From: Cyclobacterium sp. 1_MG-2023
Lineage (GTDB): Bacteria; Bacteroidota; Bacteroidia; Cytophagales; Cyclobacteriaceae
DNA: 64,000 bases
Assembly (NCBI RefSeq): GCF_030546805.1
Contig: NZ_JAUOPC010000003.1
Location: forward strand, 310,001 to 374,000
Direction: 5' to 3'
Shown: piece after piece, positions 1-9,400 of the stretch
Numbering within the stretch: the first letter of the stretch is position 1
Layout: each line of letters starts with the position of its first letter
The notes under the pieces: model-generated
Told to the model about the DNA's origin: nothing
Seen by the model: only the letters and a program-made list of their open reading frames with translations
Database searches by the model: none
Position numbers and translations under genes: made by a program

Positions 1-261
1 TCTTTAAATGGGGATCAAAAAGATAGAGTTGAAGAATTAACTGCTTCTTTTCACAGGTATTACCCTGCGGTTTGGCACCAGGACTTTGATGGGGGAGTTG
101 CTTGGGTGACGGCTTTAGGTCACCATAAAGATGATTATGAAGATCCGGTTTTTCTAAAACACATCTACCAAGGGATGAACTATGTGGCCGGTCGTATAAA
201 CAAGAAGGACTATACCAAAGCTTATGCTAAAGCTTGGGACAGTCCGGTTCAATTTAAATAA
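1..261 (+). CDS. ThuA-like domain protein, C-terminal part (5' end outside window)
   Basis: Frame 1 is open from the first base to a TAA at 259-261, giving the last 86 residues of a protein. The segment reads PAVWHQDFDGG, then VTALGHHKDDYEDPVFLKHI, then GMNYVAG. This is the typical end of ThuA-like (trehalose-utilisation type, glutamine-amidotransferase-like fold) proteins, where a 'W..xFDGGR.fyTaLGH' block is followed by 'F..Hl..Gi.wa.G'. ThuA proteins in Bacteroidota are usually encoded next to Gfo/Idh/MocA oxidoreductases in sugar-catabolic operons, and the next gene here is one of those, 57 bases downstream on the same strand. The exact substrate is unknown. The family call rests on motif recognition of a partial protein. 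Confidence 0.8.
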   Translation, partial: SLNGDQKDRVEELTASFHRYYPAVWHQDFDGGVAWVTALGHHKDDYEDPVFLKHIYQGMNYVAGRINKKDYTKAYAKAWDSPVQFK

Positions 262-318
262 AAACATACTATAAAATAAGTAACTATAAGTCTATAGAAC
301 GATAACAAAAATGTTTCT

Positions 319-1740
319 ATGAAAAACCTCAAAAATAACAGTGAATCCAGAAGGAACTTTATAAAATCTACCGGGAAAGGAGCTTTAGCTGCTTCTTTGG
401 CCGTTACAGGGTTTCCAACCATTGTTCCTGCTTCAGTATTAGGAAAAAATGCTCCAAGCAATAAGATCAATATCGGTCAAATTGGCTTTGGAAGGATTGC
501 CATGACACATGACCTGCCTGAAACATTAAAGAATGACATTGCTAGGGTAATTGCAGTGGCCGATGTAGACAGCAATCGTGGCGCACAAGGCAAAAAGTGG
601 ATTGAAGGAGTTTACGAGAAAAAGACCGGCAAAGCCAAATATGTTGACGTCAGTGTATATGACAATTTCAAGGAAATGATCCAGCGCAAGGATTTGGATG
701 CGGTGATTGTCAGTACTCCAGACCACTGGCATGCACAGCCGGCAATGGAAGCAGCACTAGCTGGGAAAGACGTCTACCTGCAAAAACCTACGTCTTTAAC
801 CATCGAAGAGGGTAGAATGCTTAGTGATACGGTTCATAGAACAGGTGCTATTTTTCAGATGGGAAGTCAGCAACGGTCCCAAAACCCATGGCCTCAGTTT
901 AAAAGAGCTTGTGAACTGGTTCGAAATGGGCGCATTGGAAAGGTTAAAAAAATATTTATTGGTTTGCCCGGTGATCCGGCTGGTGGAATAGCAACCGAGA
1001 TGCCGATTCCAAAGAACCTTAACTATGAAATGTGGTTAGGTTCTACCCCTTGGGTGCCTTACACGCTTGATCGGGTTCATTCTCAAAATGACATTACATC
1101 CAGGCCAGGTTGGTTACGTTGTGAGCAGTTTGGGGCTGGGATGATTACAGGTTGGGGAGCCCACCATTTAGACATTGCACATTGGGCAATGGGGAAAGAA
1201 TATTCCGGTCCTGTTGAAGTTGAAGCAACGGCCTCATTTCCCACTGAAGGCTTATGGACTGTCCACGGAGATTTCCACGTTAAGGCCAAGTATGACAATG
1301 ATGTTATCATGGAAGTAAGCGGAGATTATCCCAATGGTGTACGTTTTGAAGGTACTGAAGGATGGATTTTTGTTGCCAGGGGAAATGTTGGCGTGACAGC
1401 CAGTGATCCGGTACCAGGCGGTAAAGCAAGTGAGGCATTTAAAGCGAGCGACCAAAAAATCCTTACTTCTGAAATAGGTCCGGATGAAATCCATCTTTAT
1501 GAGAGTGAAGAACAGCATAAAAACTGGCTTGACTGCATCGTTTCAAGGGAACAACCCATCGCCCCTGTAGAAGTAGCTCATAGGTCATGCAGTGCTTGTT
1601 TGGTTTCTCATATAGCCATGAAGCTTCCAAGGAAACTGTACTGGGATCCTGTTAAGGAGAAATTTAAAAACGATGATGAGGCCAATGCAATGCTATCTCG
1701 TCCACAGAGATACCCTTATGGAACGAATAATGTAATATGA
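319..1740 (+). CDS. Gfo/Idh/MocA family oxidoreductase, Tat-exported
   Basis: The protein has 473 residues. The N-terminus has a twin-arginine motif (SRRNFIKS, residues 10-17) followed by a hydrophobic stretch to about residue 40, so it is probably exported folded with its cofactor. A Rossmann nucleotide-binding segment IGQIGFGRIA lies at about 52-61. The family Lys-Pro pair is in YLQKPTSL (K156-P157). A GWGAHHLDIAHW block at about 279-290 supplies the usual active-site His/Asp residues. Family members oxidise or reduce sugars and sugar derivatives with NAD(P), and some Tat-exported ones act as glycosidases through a transient oxidation. It sits between a ThuA-like gene and a mannonate dehydratase (19-base gap), so a role in uronate or sugar-acid metabolism is likely. 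The substrate cannot be read from sequence. Confidence 0.92.
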   Translation: MKNLKNNSESRRNFIKSTGKGALAASLAVTGFPTIVPASVLGKNAPSNKINIGQIGFGRIAMTHDLPETLKNDIARVIAVADVDSNRGAQGKKWIEGVYEKKTGKAKYVDVSVYDNFKEMIQRKDLDAVIVSTPDHWHAQPAMEAALAGKDVYLQKPTSLTIEEGRMLSDTVHRTGAIFQMGSQQRSQNPWPQFKRACELVRNGRIGKVKKIFIGLPGDPAGGIATEMPIPKNLNYEMWLGSTPWVPYTLDRVHSQNDITSRPGWLRCEQFGAGMITGWGAHHLDIAHWAMGKEYSGPVEVEATASFPTEGLWTVHGDFHVKAKYDNDVIMEVSGDYPNGVRFEGTEGWIFVARGNVGVTASDPVPGGKASEAFKASDQKILTSEIGPDEIHLYESEEQHKNWLDCIVSREQPIAPVEVAHRSCSACLVSHIAMKLPRKLYWDPVKEKFKNDDEANAMLSRPQRYPYGTNNVI

Positions 1741-1759
1741 TTTAACCATTATAATAAGG

Positions 1760-2914
1760 ATGACATTAATTCAAAGCTGGCGTTGGTTTGGCCCCAATGA
1801 TCCGGTAAGTCTTAGAGATATAGAGCAGGCAGGAGCTACAGATGTAGTTTCTGCCTTGCATTATATACCCCATGGAGAAGTTTGGCCGCTGGAAGATATT
1901 TTAAAAAGGAAAGCCCTTATCCAATCGGCAGGATTAAAATGGTCTATTGTAGAGTCTGTTCCTGTTCATGAAGCCATTAAAACCAGAAATGATGAGAGTG
2001 AGTATTATATAGAAAATTATATTCAAACTTTAAAAAACCTCTCAAAAGCCGGACTTAAACTTGTTTGTTATAATTTTATGCCTGTGCTGGATTGGACTAG
2101 GACAGACCTCTCTTACTCGTTGCCCAATGGTGCCAAAGCCCTATATTTTGATTGGTCGGATCTAGCGGCTTTTGATCATTTCATACTGCAACGGAAGAAT
2201 GCTTTTACATTTTATTCTGAGGAAATAGTAGCATCAGCTAAAGGTCGATGGACCGGGATGAGCGAGGCTAGAAAAAAGGAACTTTCGGATATTGTACTAA
2301 TGGGAGTGCCTACCGAAAAAAGCATGCCTAAGGAGGACTTGATGAAAAGCATCAGTATCTATGAGCAAATAGGGAAATCAGGACTAAGGGATAACCTTGT
2401 TTATTTCCTGAAATCCATACAACAGACCTGTGAAGAGGAAGAAATCACCATGACCATTCATCCTGATGATCCACCATATCCGATTTTAGGTTTGCCTAGA
2501 ATTGCCTCAGATGAGGAGGACTTATTATATATCATAAACAAAGTCCCCGAATCCTTTAATGGGATTTGTTTTTGTACCGGTTCTCTTGGTGCAGGAAAGC
2601 ACAACGTACTGCCAGAAATTTTGGCTAAGGTTGGAGCTAAGGTACATTTCGCCCATTTAAGAAATGTTAAAAAAAACAGTAAGGGGGATTTTTATGAAGC
2701 GGAACACTTAGATGGCGATGTAGATATGGCCACGATTATGGAGCAACTAATAATCTTAAATAAAAACCGAGAGAGGCCTATCTTCTATAGGCCTGACCAT
2801 GGCCATCAAATATTGGATGACTTAAAGAAGGAAACCAATCCGGGATATTCAGCCATTGGTCGTTTGAAAGGTTTGGCCGAACTCAGGGGATTGGAAATAG
2901 GTTTGGATAGGTAG
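1760..2914 (+). CDS. uxuA: Mannonate dehydratase
   Basis: The 384-residue protein is close to the usual UxuA length (about 390). It dehydrates D-mannonate to 2-keto-3-deoxygluconate in the glucuronate branch of uronic-acid catabolism, in the cytoplasm. The opening SWRWFGPNDPVSL and ATDVVSALHYIPHGEVW are strongly UxuA-like. The metal ligands known for the family can be placed: H234 (TIHPDDPP), a cysteine at 270/272 (ICFCTGSLG), H299 (FAHLRN) and D346 (YRPDHGHQ). There is no signal peptide. The ATG at 1760 overlaps a short AAGG purine tract, and the gene follows the oxidoreductase by 19 bases, so the two are probably co-transcribed. It supplies the metabolic end of a pathway fed by uronate-containing polysaccharides such as those the downstream enzymes might release. 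Confidence 0.95.
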   Translation: MTLIQSWRWFGPNDPVSLRDIEQAGATDVVSALHYIPHGEVWPLEDILKRKALIQSAGLKWSIVESVPVHEAIKTRNDESEYYIENYIQTLKNLSKAGLKLVCYNFMPVLDWTRTDLSYSLPNGAKALYFDWSDLAAFDHFILQRKNAFTFYSEEIVASAKGRWTGMSEARKKELSDIVLMGVPTEKSMPKEDLMKSISIYEQIGKSGLRDNLVYFLKSIQQTCEEEEITMTIHPDDPPYPILGLPRIASDEEDLLYIINKVPESFNGICFCTGSLGAGKHNVLPEILAKVGAKVHFAHLRNVKKNSKGDFYEAEHLDGDVDMATIMEQLIILNKNRERPIFYRPDHGHQILDDLKKETNPGYSAIGRLKGLAELRGLEIGLDR

Positions 2915-3392
2915 AAATTGTTATAGGAAGAGCTCTTATTTCCTAAAGTATTTGTTTCAAAACCAATTACTTTGTTGTAATTTTTAAACCTTCCCTAGGG
3001 TAGATTGATCCAACCTATCTATTCAATTTCCCAACCTCAAAAATCTTAAACCGCTAGTGGTTGCCTTACTCATTGTGCTGCAACATTATAATTCGAATTA
3101 GCATTTAAGATTACGGTTCAGCCTAATAACCAAATGTAGATTAATCAGTTGAATAGAATTAGGGCAGTATTGGTGTTTTTTTGCTCTGGTACTGTGCTAA
3201 TCTACACTTCATAACTTCGAATCAAACTTGTCTAAAGGGCATGGTGACCCCTGTTAAATAATATTTAAGTTCTTGTTAACAATAGGATTGTTTGGCTCTT
3301 TCGGTATAATAATCGTTTGAAATTTTGGGAAAAGGGAATTACCTTGTTCTTTCATTGTAATAAAGAAAATTGATTAACCCATCTGAAGAAAA
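2915..3392. other. Intergenic region, 478 bases, no gene seen
   Basis: I see no convincing open reading frame here. Just after the uxuA stop there is a small dyad, TAGGAA (2924-2929) with TTCCTA (2940-2945), around the palindrome AAGAGCTCTT. It could be a weak terminator but lacks a T-tract. The block CCTATCTATT near 3016 resembles part of the repeat element at 38911-39080, but the match is too short to call a third copy. The promoter for the following phosphodiesterase gene must lie in the second half. I could not identify an exact TAnnTTTG box. Confidence 0.5.
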
Positions 3393-4295
3393 ATGTCCTT
3401 CCAAAACCCAATGATTAGTAAAATTTCCTTTAAGGTAGAGTTTGATTGCAGTATTTTAGGCCTCATTATTTTGGCTTTAATGCTCAATCCATTTATGCTT
3501 CACAAGAGCATGGGACAAAACATTGAAATGCCAATTAAAGGCTTTTGTGCCCACAGGGGAGCCATGACAAGTCATCCTGAGAACACCATTCCTGCCTTTG
3601 AACAATCCATCGCCTCGGGAGCTCAGATGATTGAGTTTGATGTTCAGTTTAGCAAGGATTCTGCCCTTATTATCATGCATGATGGTACCTTGGACAGGAC
3701 TACCAACGGTAGTGGGGAAGTAGCATTGATGGATTCAAATGAGATTAGAAGTTTGGATGCAGGGAGTTGGAAGGGGGAAGCTTTTGCGGGTACAAAGGTG
3801 CCTGTTTTAAAAGAAGTTTTAGAGATGATGCCGGCTAATATTTGGTTAAATGTTCACCTAAAAGGTGGATATGAGTTGGGTAAAAAGGTGGCAGCCCTTA
3901 TTCTGGAAATGGGCAAATCGCATCAGGCAGTAATGGCAGTCAAGGCAGATGCTGCAAAAGGGGCCAGGTCCGTGTCAGACAAAATCTTGATTTGCAATAT
4001 GGAAAGACAATCTGGAGGATTAGACTATGTAGAAGGAACCATTGCAATGAAGGCTAATTTTATTCAATTAAAAGGGCCCGTAACTGAGGATTTTCAAAAG
4101 TATACCAAAAGCCTTGATGAAAAAGGTATAGGTGTAAATTATTTTGGGACAGATGACCCTGCGGTTTTTAAGCAATTGTTTGACCTTGGGATAGCGTTTC
4201 CCCTAGTCAATGACATAGTTACAGCCATGCAATATGCCGATGAATTTGGGATTAAACCCGTGGTGCCAAGTTATAGTGCTCTCAAGAAACCTTAA
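3393..4295 (+). CDS. Secreted glycerophosphodiester phosphodiesterase family protein
   Basis: This 300-residue protein has a hydrophobic N-terminal segment at about residues 21-40 (signal peptide or anchor) followed by a GDPD domain. The hallmark residues are in place: CAHRGAM (H54, R55), HPENT (E63, N64), EFDVQ (E81, D83) and IMHDGTLDRTT (H96, D97). H54 and H96 correspond to the catalytic histidines, and E63/D83 to the divalent-metal ligands. The family cleaves glycerophosphodiesters to glycerol-3-phosphate and an alcohol. The gene stands alone, with 478 bases upstream and 331 downstream. Export suggests it acts on periplasmic or external phosphodiesters. Together with three PhoD-like genes downstream it hints at phosphodiester scavenging, which is inference from context. 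Confidence 0.92.
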   Translation: MSFQNPMISKISFKVEFDCSILGLIILALMLNPFMLHKSMGQNIEMPIKGFCAHRGAMTSHPENTIPAFEQSIASGAQMIEFDVQFSKDSALIIMHDGTLDRTTNGSGEVALMDSNEIRSLDAGSWKGEAFAGTKVPVLKEVLEMMPANIWLNVHLKGGYELGKKVAALILEMGKSHQAVMAVKADAAKGARSVSDKILICNMERQSGGLDYVEGTIAMKANFIQLKGPVTEDFQKYTKSLDEKGIGVNYFGTDDPAVFKQLFDLGIAFPLVNDIVTAMQYADEFGIKPVVPSYSALKKP

Positions 4296-4626
4296 TTAAA
4301 GGATTTTATTGATCTATGGGCGTAATTAAATGGTTGCAATGGAGAGGAGTCTATTTAAGCATGATAGATGGCTAAACTTTCCTGAAACTTATTCCAAAAT
4401 GATTAAAATATTATAGAAAATTGCTTTCGCGTTTTTTTTCAGATGTCAATTATATTTTAGAGCTAATTTATTTGTAATCAGGTGTTAAGCGCGATATTTT
4501 TCGTTATAAAGGATTAGGTATTTAAAATTCCTTAATCATTTTATTTTAGTTATTTCGAAAAATTTTAATTTTTTTGATAAATAAAAAATAGCTTTATTTA
4601 GCGGTCAAATTATCCTATAAAGCTAA
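4296..4626. other. Intergenic region, 331 bases, AT-rich, probable promoter of the sigma/FecR unit
   Basis: No gene is visible. The stretch becomes very AT-rich towards its 3' end and must hold the promoter for the ECF sigma gene at 4627. A near-match to the Bacteroidota -7 box occurs around TTTATTTGTAAT near 4470, but no exact TAnnTTTG with a well-placed upstream TTTG was found. An in-frame TAA lies directly before the TTG start of the sigma gene, so that gene cannot extend upstream. Confidence 0.4.
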
Positions 4627-5196
4627 TTGAACTTAACCGATAAAGATCTTAGTCGTCTCCTTTATAAAGGAAAAGAGGAAGCTTTCAATGCTATTTACGA
4701 GAAGTATTGGAAGAAGCTTTATGTTTATGCCTTCAAAATTTTTGAAGATCAGATTGTTTGTGAAGATATTGTACAAGAGGTATTTGTGAATTTATGGGAA
4801 AGAGCAAAGTCTAATGAAATTGTAAAGCTGGAAAGCTATCTTTTTAGAGCGGTTAAATTTCAGGCGATGAATGCCATTAGGAATTTGAAACCAACGACTG
4901 ATTTTGAAGAGTTATTTAATCATTTACCTGATAATTTGGGTGTAGACTTACTTTTGGAGGAAAAAGAGATGGCATCTAATTTAAAGATTATCGTCAACCA
5001 ATTACCAGCCAAGTGTAGGGAAGTTTTCATTTTGAGTAGAGAAGAACAACTGTCAAACAAAGAAATTGCAGGCCAATTGAATATCTCAATCCGTACTGTT
5101 GAAGCGCATTTAAATAAAGCCTTAAAATTTATTAAAAATAATATGAACGGAATATTTTTTTGTTTTTCTCAATTTTTAACCCTCTTATTTAGATAA
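4627..5196 (+). CDS. ECF-type RNA polymerase sigma factor (FecI-like, Bacteroidota SusC-associated)
   Basis: The 189-residue protein has two sigma domains. Region 2 spans about residues 20-90 (EAFNAIYEKYWKKLYVYA, then CEDIVQEVFVNLWE). Region 4 spans about 120-175 (LPAKCREVFILSRE, then SNKEIAGQLNISIRTVEAH, a helix-turn-helix). The start is a TTG at 4627. An in-frame TAA immediately precedes it, and the next in-frame ATG would delete region 2, so TTG is well supported. It is followed by fecR, an STN-containing susC and a susD on the same strand, the standard arrangement for trans-envelope signalling. Outer-membrane transport signals through STN to FecR, which then releases the sigma factor to transcribe the susCD genes. 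The ligand is unknown. Confidence 0.93.
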   Translation: MNLTDKDLSRLLYKGKEEAFNAIYEKYWKKLYVYAFKIFEDQIVCEDIVQEVFVNLWERAKSNEIVKLESYLFRAVKFQAMNAIRNLKPTTDFEELFNHLPDNLGVDLLLEEKEMASNLKIIVNQLPAKCREVFILSREEQLSNKEIAGQLNISIRTVEAHLNKALKFIKNNMNGIFFCFSQFLTLLFR

Positions 5197-5346
5197 ATTT
5201 TTTTGATTTCTATATTTTGTAAAATTATAATTTAAAAATATGTCATTAGTTTTATTAATAAATTATTAAAAGTATCTTTTTGTTTAAATAAATTTTTTAC
5301 TTTCTAAGTGTAAAGCGAGTTTCATGTTACTTATATTTTGACAAGC

Positions 5347-6324
5347 ATGAAATCAATGAACAAAGAAATATTTATAGCTTTATTAAAGAAGCAGGCCAAA
5401 GGGGAGGCTAGTAGAGAAGAAATAGATCAATTAAATCAGATTTTAGATCTAATTCAGAAGAGGGAAATAGATTGGCCACTTTCTCCGGCTGAGGAATTGG
5501 CACTAAAATACAATGTCAAGCAAAGAATTGATGAAAGGAGAAAGGGCAAACAGCTTTCGATTAAACCCTTAACTATTCTTAAATGGGCCGCAGTTTTATT
5601 GATCGGCTTTTCCCTTACTTATATTTTATTGTCTTCCGGCTTTGGGAGTAGTACTGATCAAGAATGGGTAGATAAAGTAACCAGTCAAACTCAGAAAGGA
5701 ACCTTTACTTTGCCGGATGGTTCTACAGTTTTTTTAAATACCAATTCCCGCATTCGTTTTCCAATGACCTTTTCCGATAACAAAAGAGAGGTGATCTTGG
5801 AAGGAGAAGGCTTTTTTGATGTAGTTAAAAATAAGAAAAAACCATTTGAGGTGATTAGTAATGGGGTTTTAACCCGAGTATTAGGAACTTCCTTTAATAT
5901 TAATGCAGCCAATGAGGGATTGGTTGAAGTGGTCGTTGCAAGTGGAAAGGTTGGTGTAACAAATGATCTTACTGAAGGAGCAAATTTAAATTTAATAGCC
6001 CCGAACCAAAAAGCCACCGTCAACCGATTCAACGAAAAGGTTCATGTGGAAGAAATTGATATTGACGAAGAACTGGCCTGGAAAGCTGAAAAGATGTCTT
6101 TTGACTTTGTTCCCTTTGAAGAAGTAATTACCACTATTGGATCCATGTACCACATTCAAATTGAAATACAAGGAGACGTAGATGAATCCTGCACCATTCG
6201 TTCCACCTATTCCAATAAAAGCCTTTACTCTATTCTTTATGGATTAAAAAACATAGTTGATTTTGAATGGGAAAAAGTAGATGATAGAAAGATTATTATA
6301 AACTATAAAAGTTGCATCAATTAA
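5347..6324 (+). CDS. FecR-family anti-sigma factor / transmembrane sensor
   Basis: The protein has about 325 residues. A short cytoplasmic N-terminal region binds the sigma factor. A single transmembrane helix lies at about residues 77-96 (LKWAAVLLIGFSLTYILLS). A periplasmic FecR domain at about 115-220 contains KGTFTLPDGSTVFLNTNS, EVILEGEGFFDV, PFEVISNGVLTRVLGTSFN and VASGKVGV. A C-terminal DUF4974-type domain follows at about 245-325 (FDFVPFEEVITTIGSMYHI). An in-frame TTG at 5338 would add three residues; I chose the first ATG at 5347, and a second ATG follows at 5356. Its partners are the sigma factor 150 bases upstream and the STN-SusC downstream. A hairpin separates it from susC. Confidence 0.92.
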   Translation: MKSMNKEIFIALLKKQAKGEASREEIDQLNQILDLIQKREIDWPLSPAEELALKYNVKQRIDERRKGKQLSIKPLTILKWAAVLLIGFSLTYILLSSGFGSSTDQEWVDKVTSQTQKGTFTLPDGSTVFLNTNSRIRFPMTFSDNKREVILEGEGFFDVVKNKKKPFEVISNGVLTRVLGTSFNINAANEGLVEVVVASGKVGVTNDLTEGANLNLIAPNQKATVNRFNEKVHVEEIDIDEELAWKAEKMSFDFVPFEEVITTIGSMYHIQIEIQGDVDESCTIRSTYSNKSLYSILYGLKNIVDFEWEKVDDRKIIINYKSCIN

Positions 6325-6368
6325 ACGAGACTGCCTATGTAAGCTTAATAACTTTAAACCAAAAAGAT

Positions 6369-6392
6369 CCGGAACTGCTGCAACAGTTCCGG
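6369..6392 (+). promoter_or_regulatory. Hairpin between fecR and susC (regulated unit 1)
   Basis: The 9-bp stem is perfect: CCGGAACTG at 6369-6377 pairs with CAGTTCCGG at 6384-6392 across a CTGCAA loop. No T-run follows, so it is not a plain intrinsic terminator. The hairpin sits 68 bases before the susC start. A comparable hairpin lies at the same place in the second sigma/FecR unit (29124-29166), which argues for function as a processing, stabilising or attenuation site that sets apart regulator and transporter expression. Confidence 0.55.
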
Positions 6393-6460
6393 GATTAAAT
6401 CAAAAGGTAATATCCGAGTCCGGCTAAAACCTACATTAATTAATTTAACCTTATAAAAGT

Positions 6461-9400
6461 ATGAAAAATTATTTACTGAGGATAATTGTGCGTATTACAA
6501 AACAAACTTTAAAACTCTTCTTACCCATGTTGTTGGGAATCCAGACCTTGGTGGCAGAGCCCTCTACCAGTCAAAGTTTGGAAGATTACCAAGTTCAGTT
6601 GTATGCCAATGGAGAATCGTTGGTAGAAGTACTGAGCAAGTTAGAAAAGCAAACTGATTTCGTTTTTGCTTACAACCAATCTGTATTGACAGACAAAACC
6701 AAAGTTAGGCTTAGTGTTTCCACAAACCTGAAAGAGGCACTTGAAAAGTTATCGGCCTTAGTGGCTTTTGACTTTAAAAGGGTCAACGAAAATATATACG
6801 TAATAAAGAAGCCAAAGGTTAATAAACTGTCACCGGTTTTAGCAAAAAATAAAATCGAAAAATTTGCTATAGACATTAGAGGCACGGTGGTGGACGAAAC
6901 CGGTGCCCCAATACCTGGGGTCACAGTATCTATACCGGGAACCTCCATAGGTACCGCTACGGATTTAGATGGTAAATACTCCATCAGTGTTCCTGAAGGG
7001 TCTGAATTGGTTTTTTCTTTTATAGGTTATGAAGCTCAGCAAATTAAGGTGGGATCTCAAAGCGTTATAAATGTAACGCTTGTTGAAGAAATTTCTTCAT
7101 TGAATGAAGTGGTAGTTGTTGGTTTTGGGGAGCAGAAAAAGGCTAACCTGACAGGAGCAGTTACTACCATAGATGCAGCTGTAATTGCAGAAAGACCGGT
7201 ACAAAATGTTGGACAAATGCTTCAAGGTGTTATCCCGGGATTAAACTTACAAACAGGTGGCCTTGGTGGTGAGTTGGACCAATCTCTGAATTTCAATATT
7301 AGAGGCGCCGGTACTATAGGTCAGGGCTCTACTTCTTCCCCTTTGGTACTAATCGATGGAATGGATGGAAATCTGAATGCACTAAACCCGCAAGATATTG
7401 AAAATATTACCGTGCTAAAAGATGCCGCTGCGGCTTCTGTTTATGGTTCAAGAGCGGCATTTGGGGTGATTTTAGTAACTACTAAAAGTGGTAAGGAAGG
7501 AAAAGCTAAAGTGAATTATAACAATAACTTCCGCTTCGGTCAGCCTAGAGGTTTACCCGAAATGATGGATTCACATACTTTTGCTTTGTATTATAATGAA
7601 GCTGCTTATCATGCCGGGAGAAGCCCCATATTTGACGATGAAACCATAGACCGCATCGTACAATACCAAAATGGTACACTGGAAACTTCTACTATACCGG
7701 ATAATAATGGTGAACGCTGGCAATATTATTCTGCCTCCAACGGAAATACCGATTGGTTTGCAGAGCAATACAAGTCCATGACCTTCAGTCAGGAACATAA
7801 TTTGAGTGTGAATGGTGGAAGTGAAAATGCCAAATACTATGTTTCAGCCAATTATCTGGATCAGGGAGGACTTACCCGACATGCAGACGATAACTTTAAC
7901 AGGTACGGAATCACAGCGAAAGTTGACCTTAAGATCAATGACAAGCTTTCCTTTTTATATAACAATAGGTTTGTGAGGGAATATTTCACAAAAGCCATGC
8001 ATTTGAACAACCTGTTTTATCACAATGTTGCCAGAAGATGGCCTACTGTGCCGGTAAAAGATCCCAATGGCTATTATTCATATCCTTCTGAAATCAATCA
8101 GATGAAAACAGGAGGTAGGGTAAATAATTTGAAAGACTTTTATTATATGCAGGGTCAGTTGACCTATACCCCTAAAGAAAACTGGAATGTCATTGCCAGC
8201 ATTAATTATAGGTTGATTAACACCAATAATGACACAAACGTTTTACCTGCCTTTGCTTATGATGTAGACGGTGAAGCATATCCTGCACCTGTGTTCTGGA
8301 ATGCAGCAGGGCATACTGCTGTAAGCCAGTTTAACCAGAAAGAGGATTTCTTTACCACAAATATCTATTCTGATTACAGCTTTGAGATTGGAGAAGGTCA
8401 TAATTTTAAAGTAATGGCCGGTTTCAATTCTGAGTTGAATAAATACAGAAATATCAGTGCTAGTAGAACAGGTTTAATTACACCCACTGTAATTTCTATC
8501 AATACGGCTACTGACAATTTCCAAAATGCAGGTGCCCTTAATCACTGGGCTACCGCCGGTTTCTTTGGAAGATTGAACTATAACTACAAAGAAAAATACC
8601 TTTTTGAATTCAACTCAAGGTATGATGGCTCTTCAAGGTTTATTCAGGACTTGAGATGGAACTTGTTCAATTCTGCATCAGTAGGTTATAATTTAGCGCG
8701 AGAAGACTTTTGGACTTGGGATGACAAAATTCAAATGTTTAAAATCAGGGGCTCTTATGGAGAACTGGGCAACCAGAACACTTCAAGCTGGTACCCTTTT
8801 TACCTTACCCAGCCTTTCTCAGTTAATTCCGGAAGTTGGTTAGTGAATGGTGTAAAGCCAAATACTGCCACTGCTCCAGGCCTCATCAGTAGGTTCATGA
8901 CATGGGAAAGGGTAAGAAGTTACAATATAGGTTTGGATATGGGGATGTTTGACAATCGCCTGACCCTGAATTTTGATTACTTCACCCGTTTGACTTTAGA
9001 TATGGTAGGTCCGGCTCAGGAGTTGCCTGCAATCTTGGGAACAGGTGTTCCGCTTATAAATAATGCTGATTTAAAATCTTGGGGATTTGAATTTGAATCT
9101 ACTTGGAGAGACAATATCGGAGACTTTAATTATTCTGTGAGAGGCGTGCTTTCTGACGATCAAATGAAAGTCACAAAATATCCCAATGATACCTACAACC
9201 TCAGTCAATGGTATGAAGGTGAATTGAGTGGCAATATTTGGGGTTATGAGACAGTTGGGATTGCAAAAGATCAAGCAGAAATGGATCAGCACTTGGAAAC
9301 AACCAACCAAAACCAAATGGGTACCAATTGGATGGCCGGTGATATCATGTACAAGGATTTGAATGGTGATGGAACTGTCAATGCCGGAAGCAATACACTT

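Noticed and set aside
249-470. Short minus-strand frame over the Gfo/Idh/MocA start region
   Set aside because: It overlaps a well-supported gene on the other strand and has no family features; it is a reading-frame shadow.
2915-3392. Possible third copy of the MITE-like element
   Set aside because: Only CCTATCTATT and a few short blocks agree with the element at 38911. The order is poor and no terminal repeats are visible.
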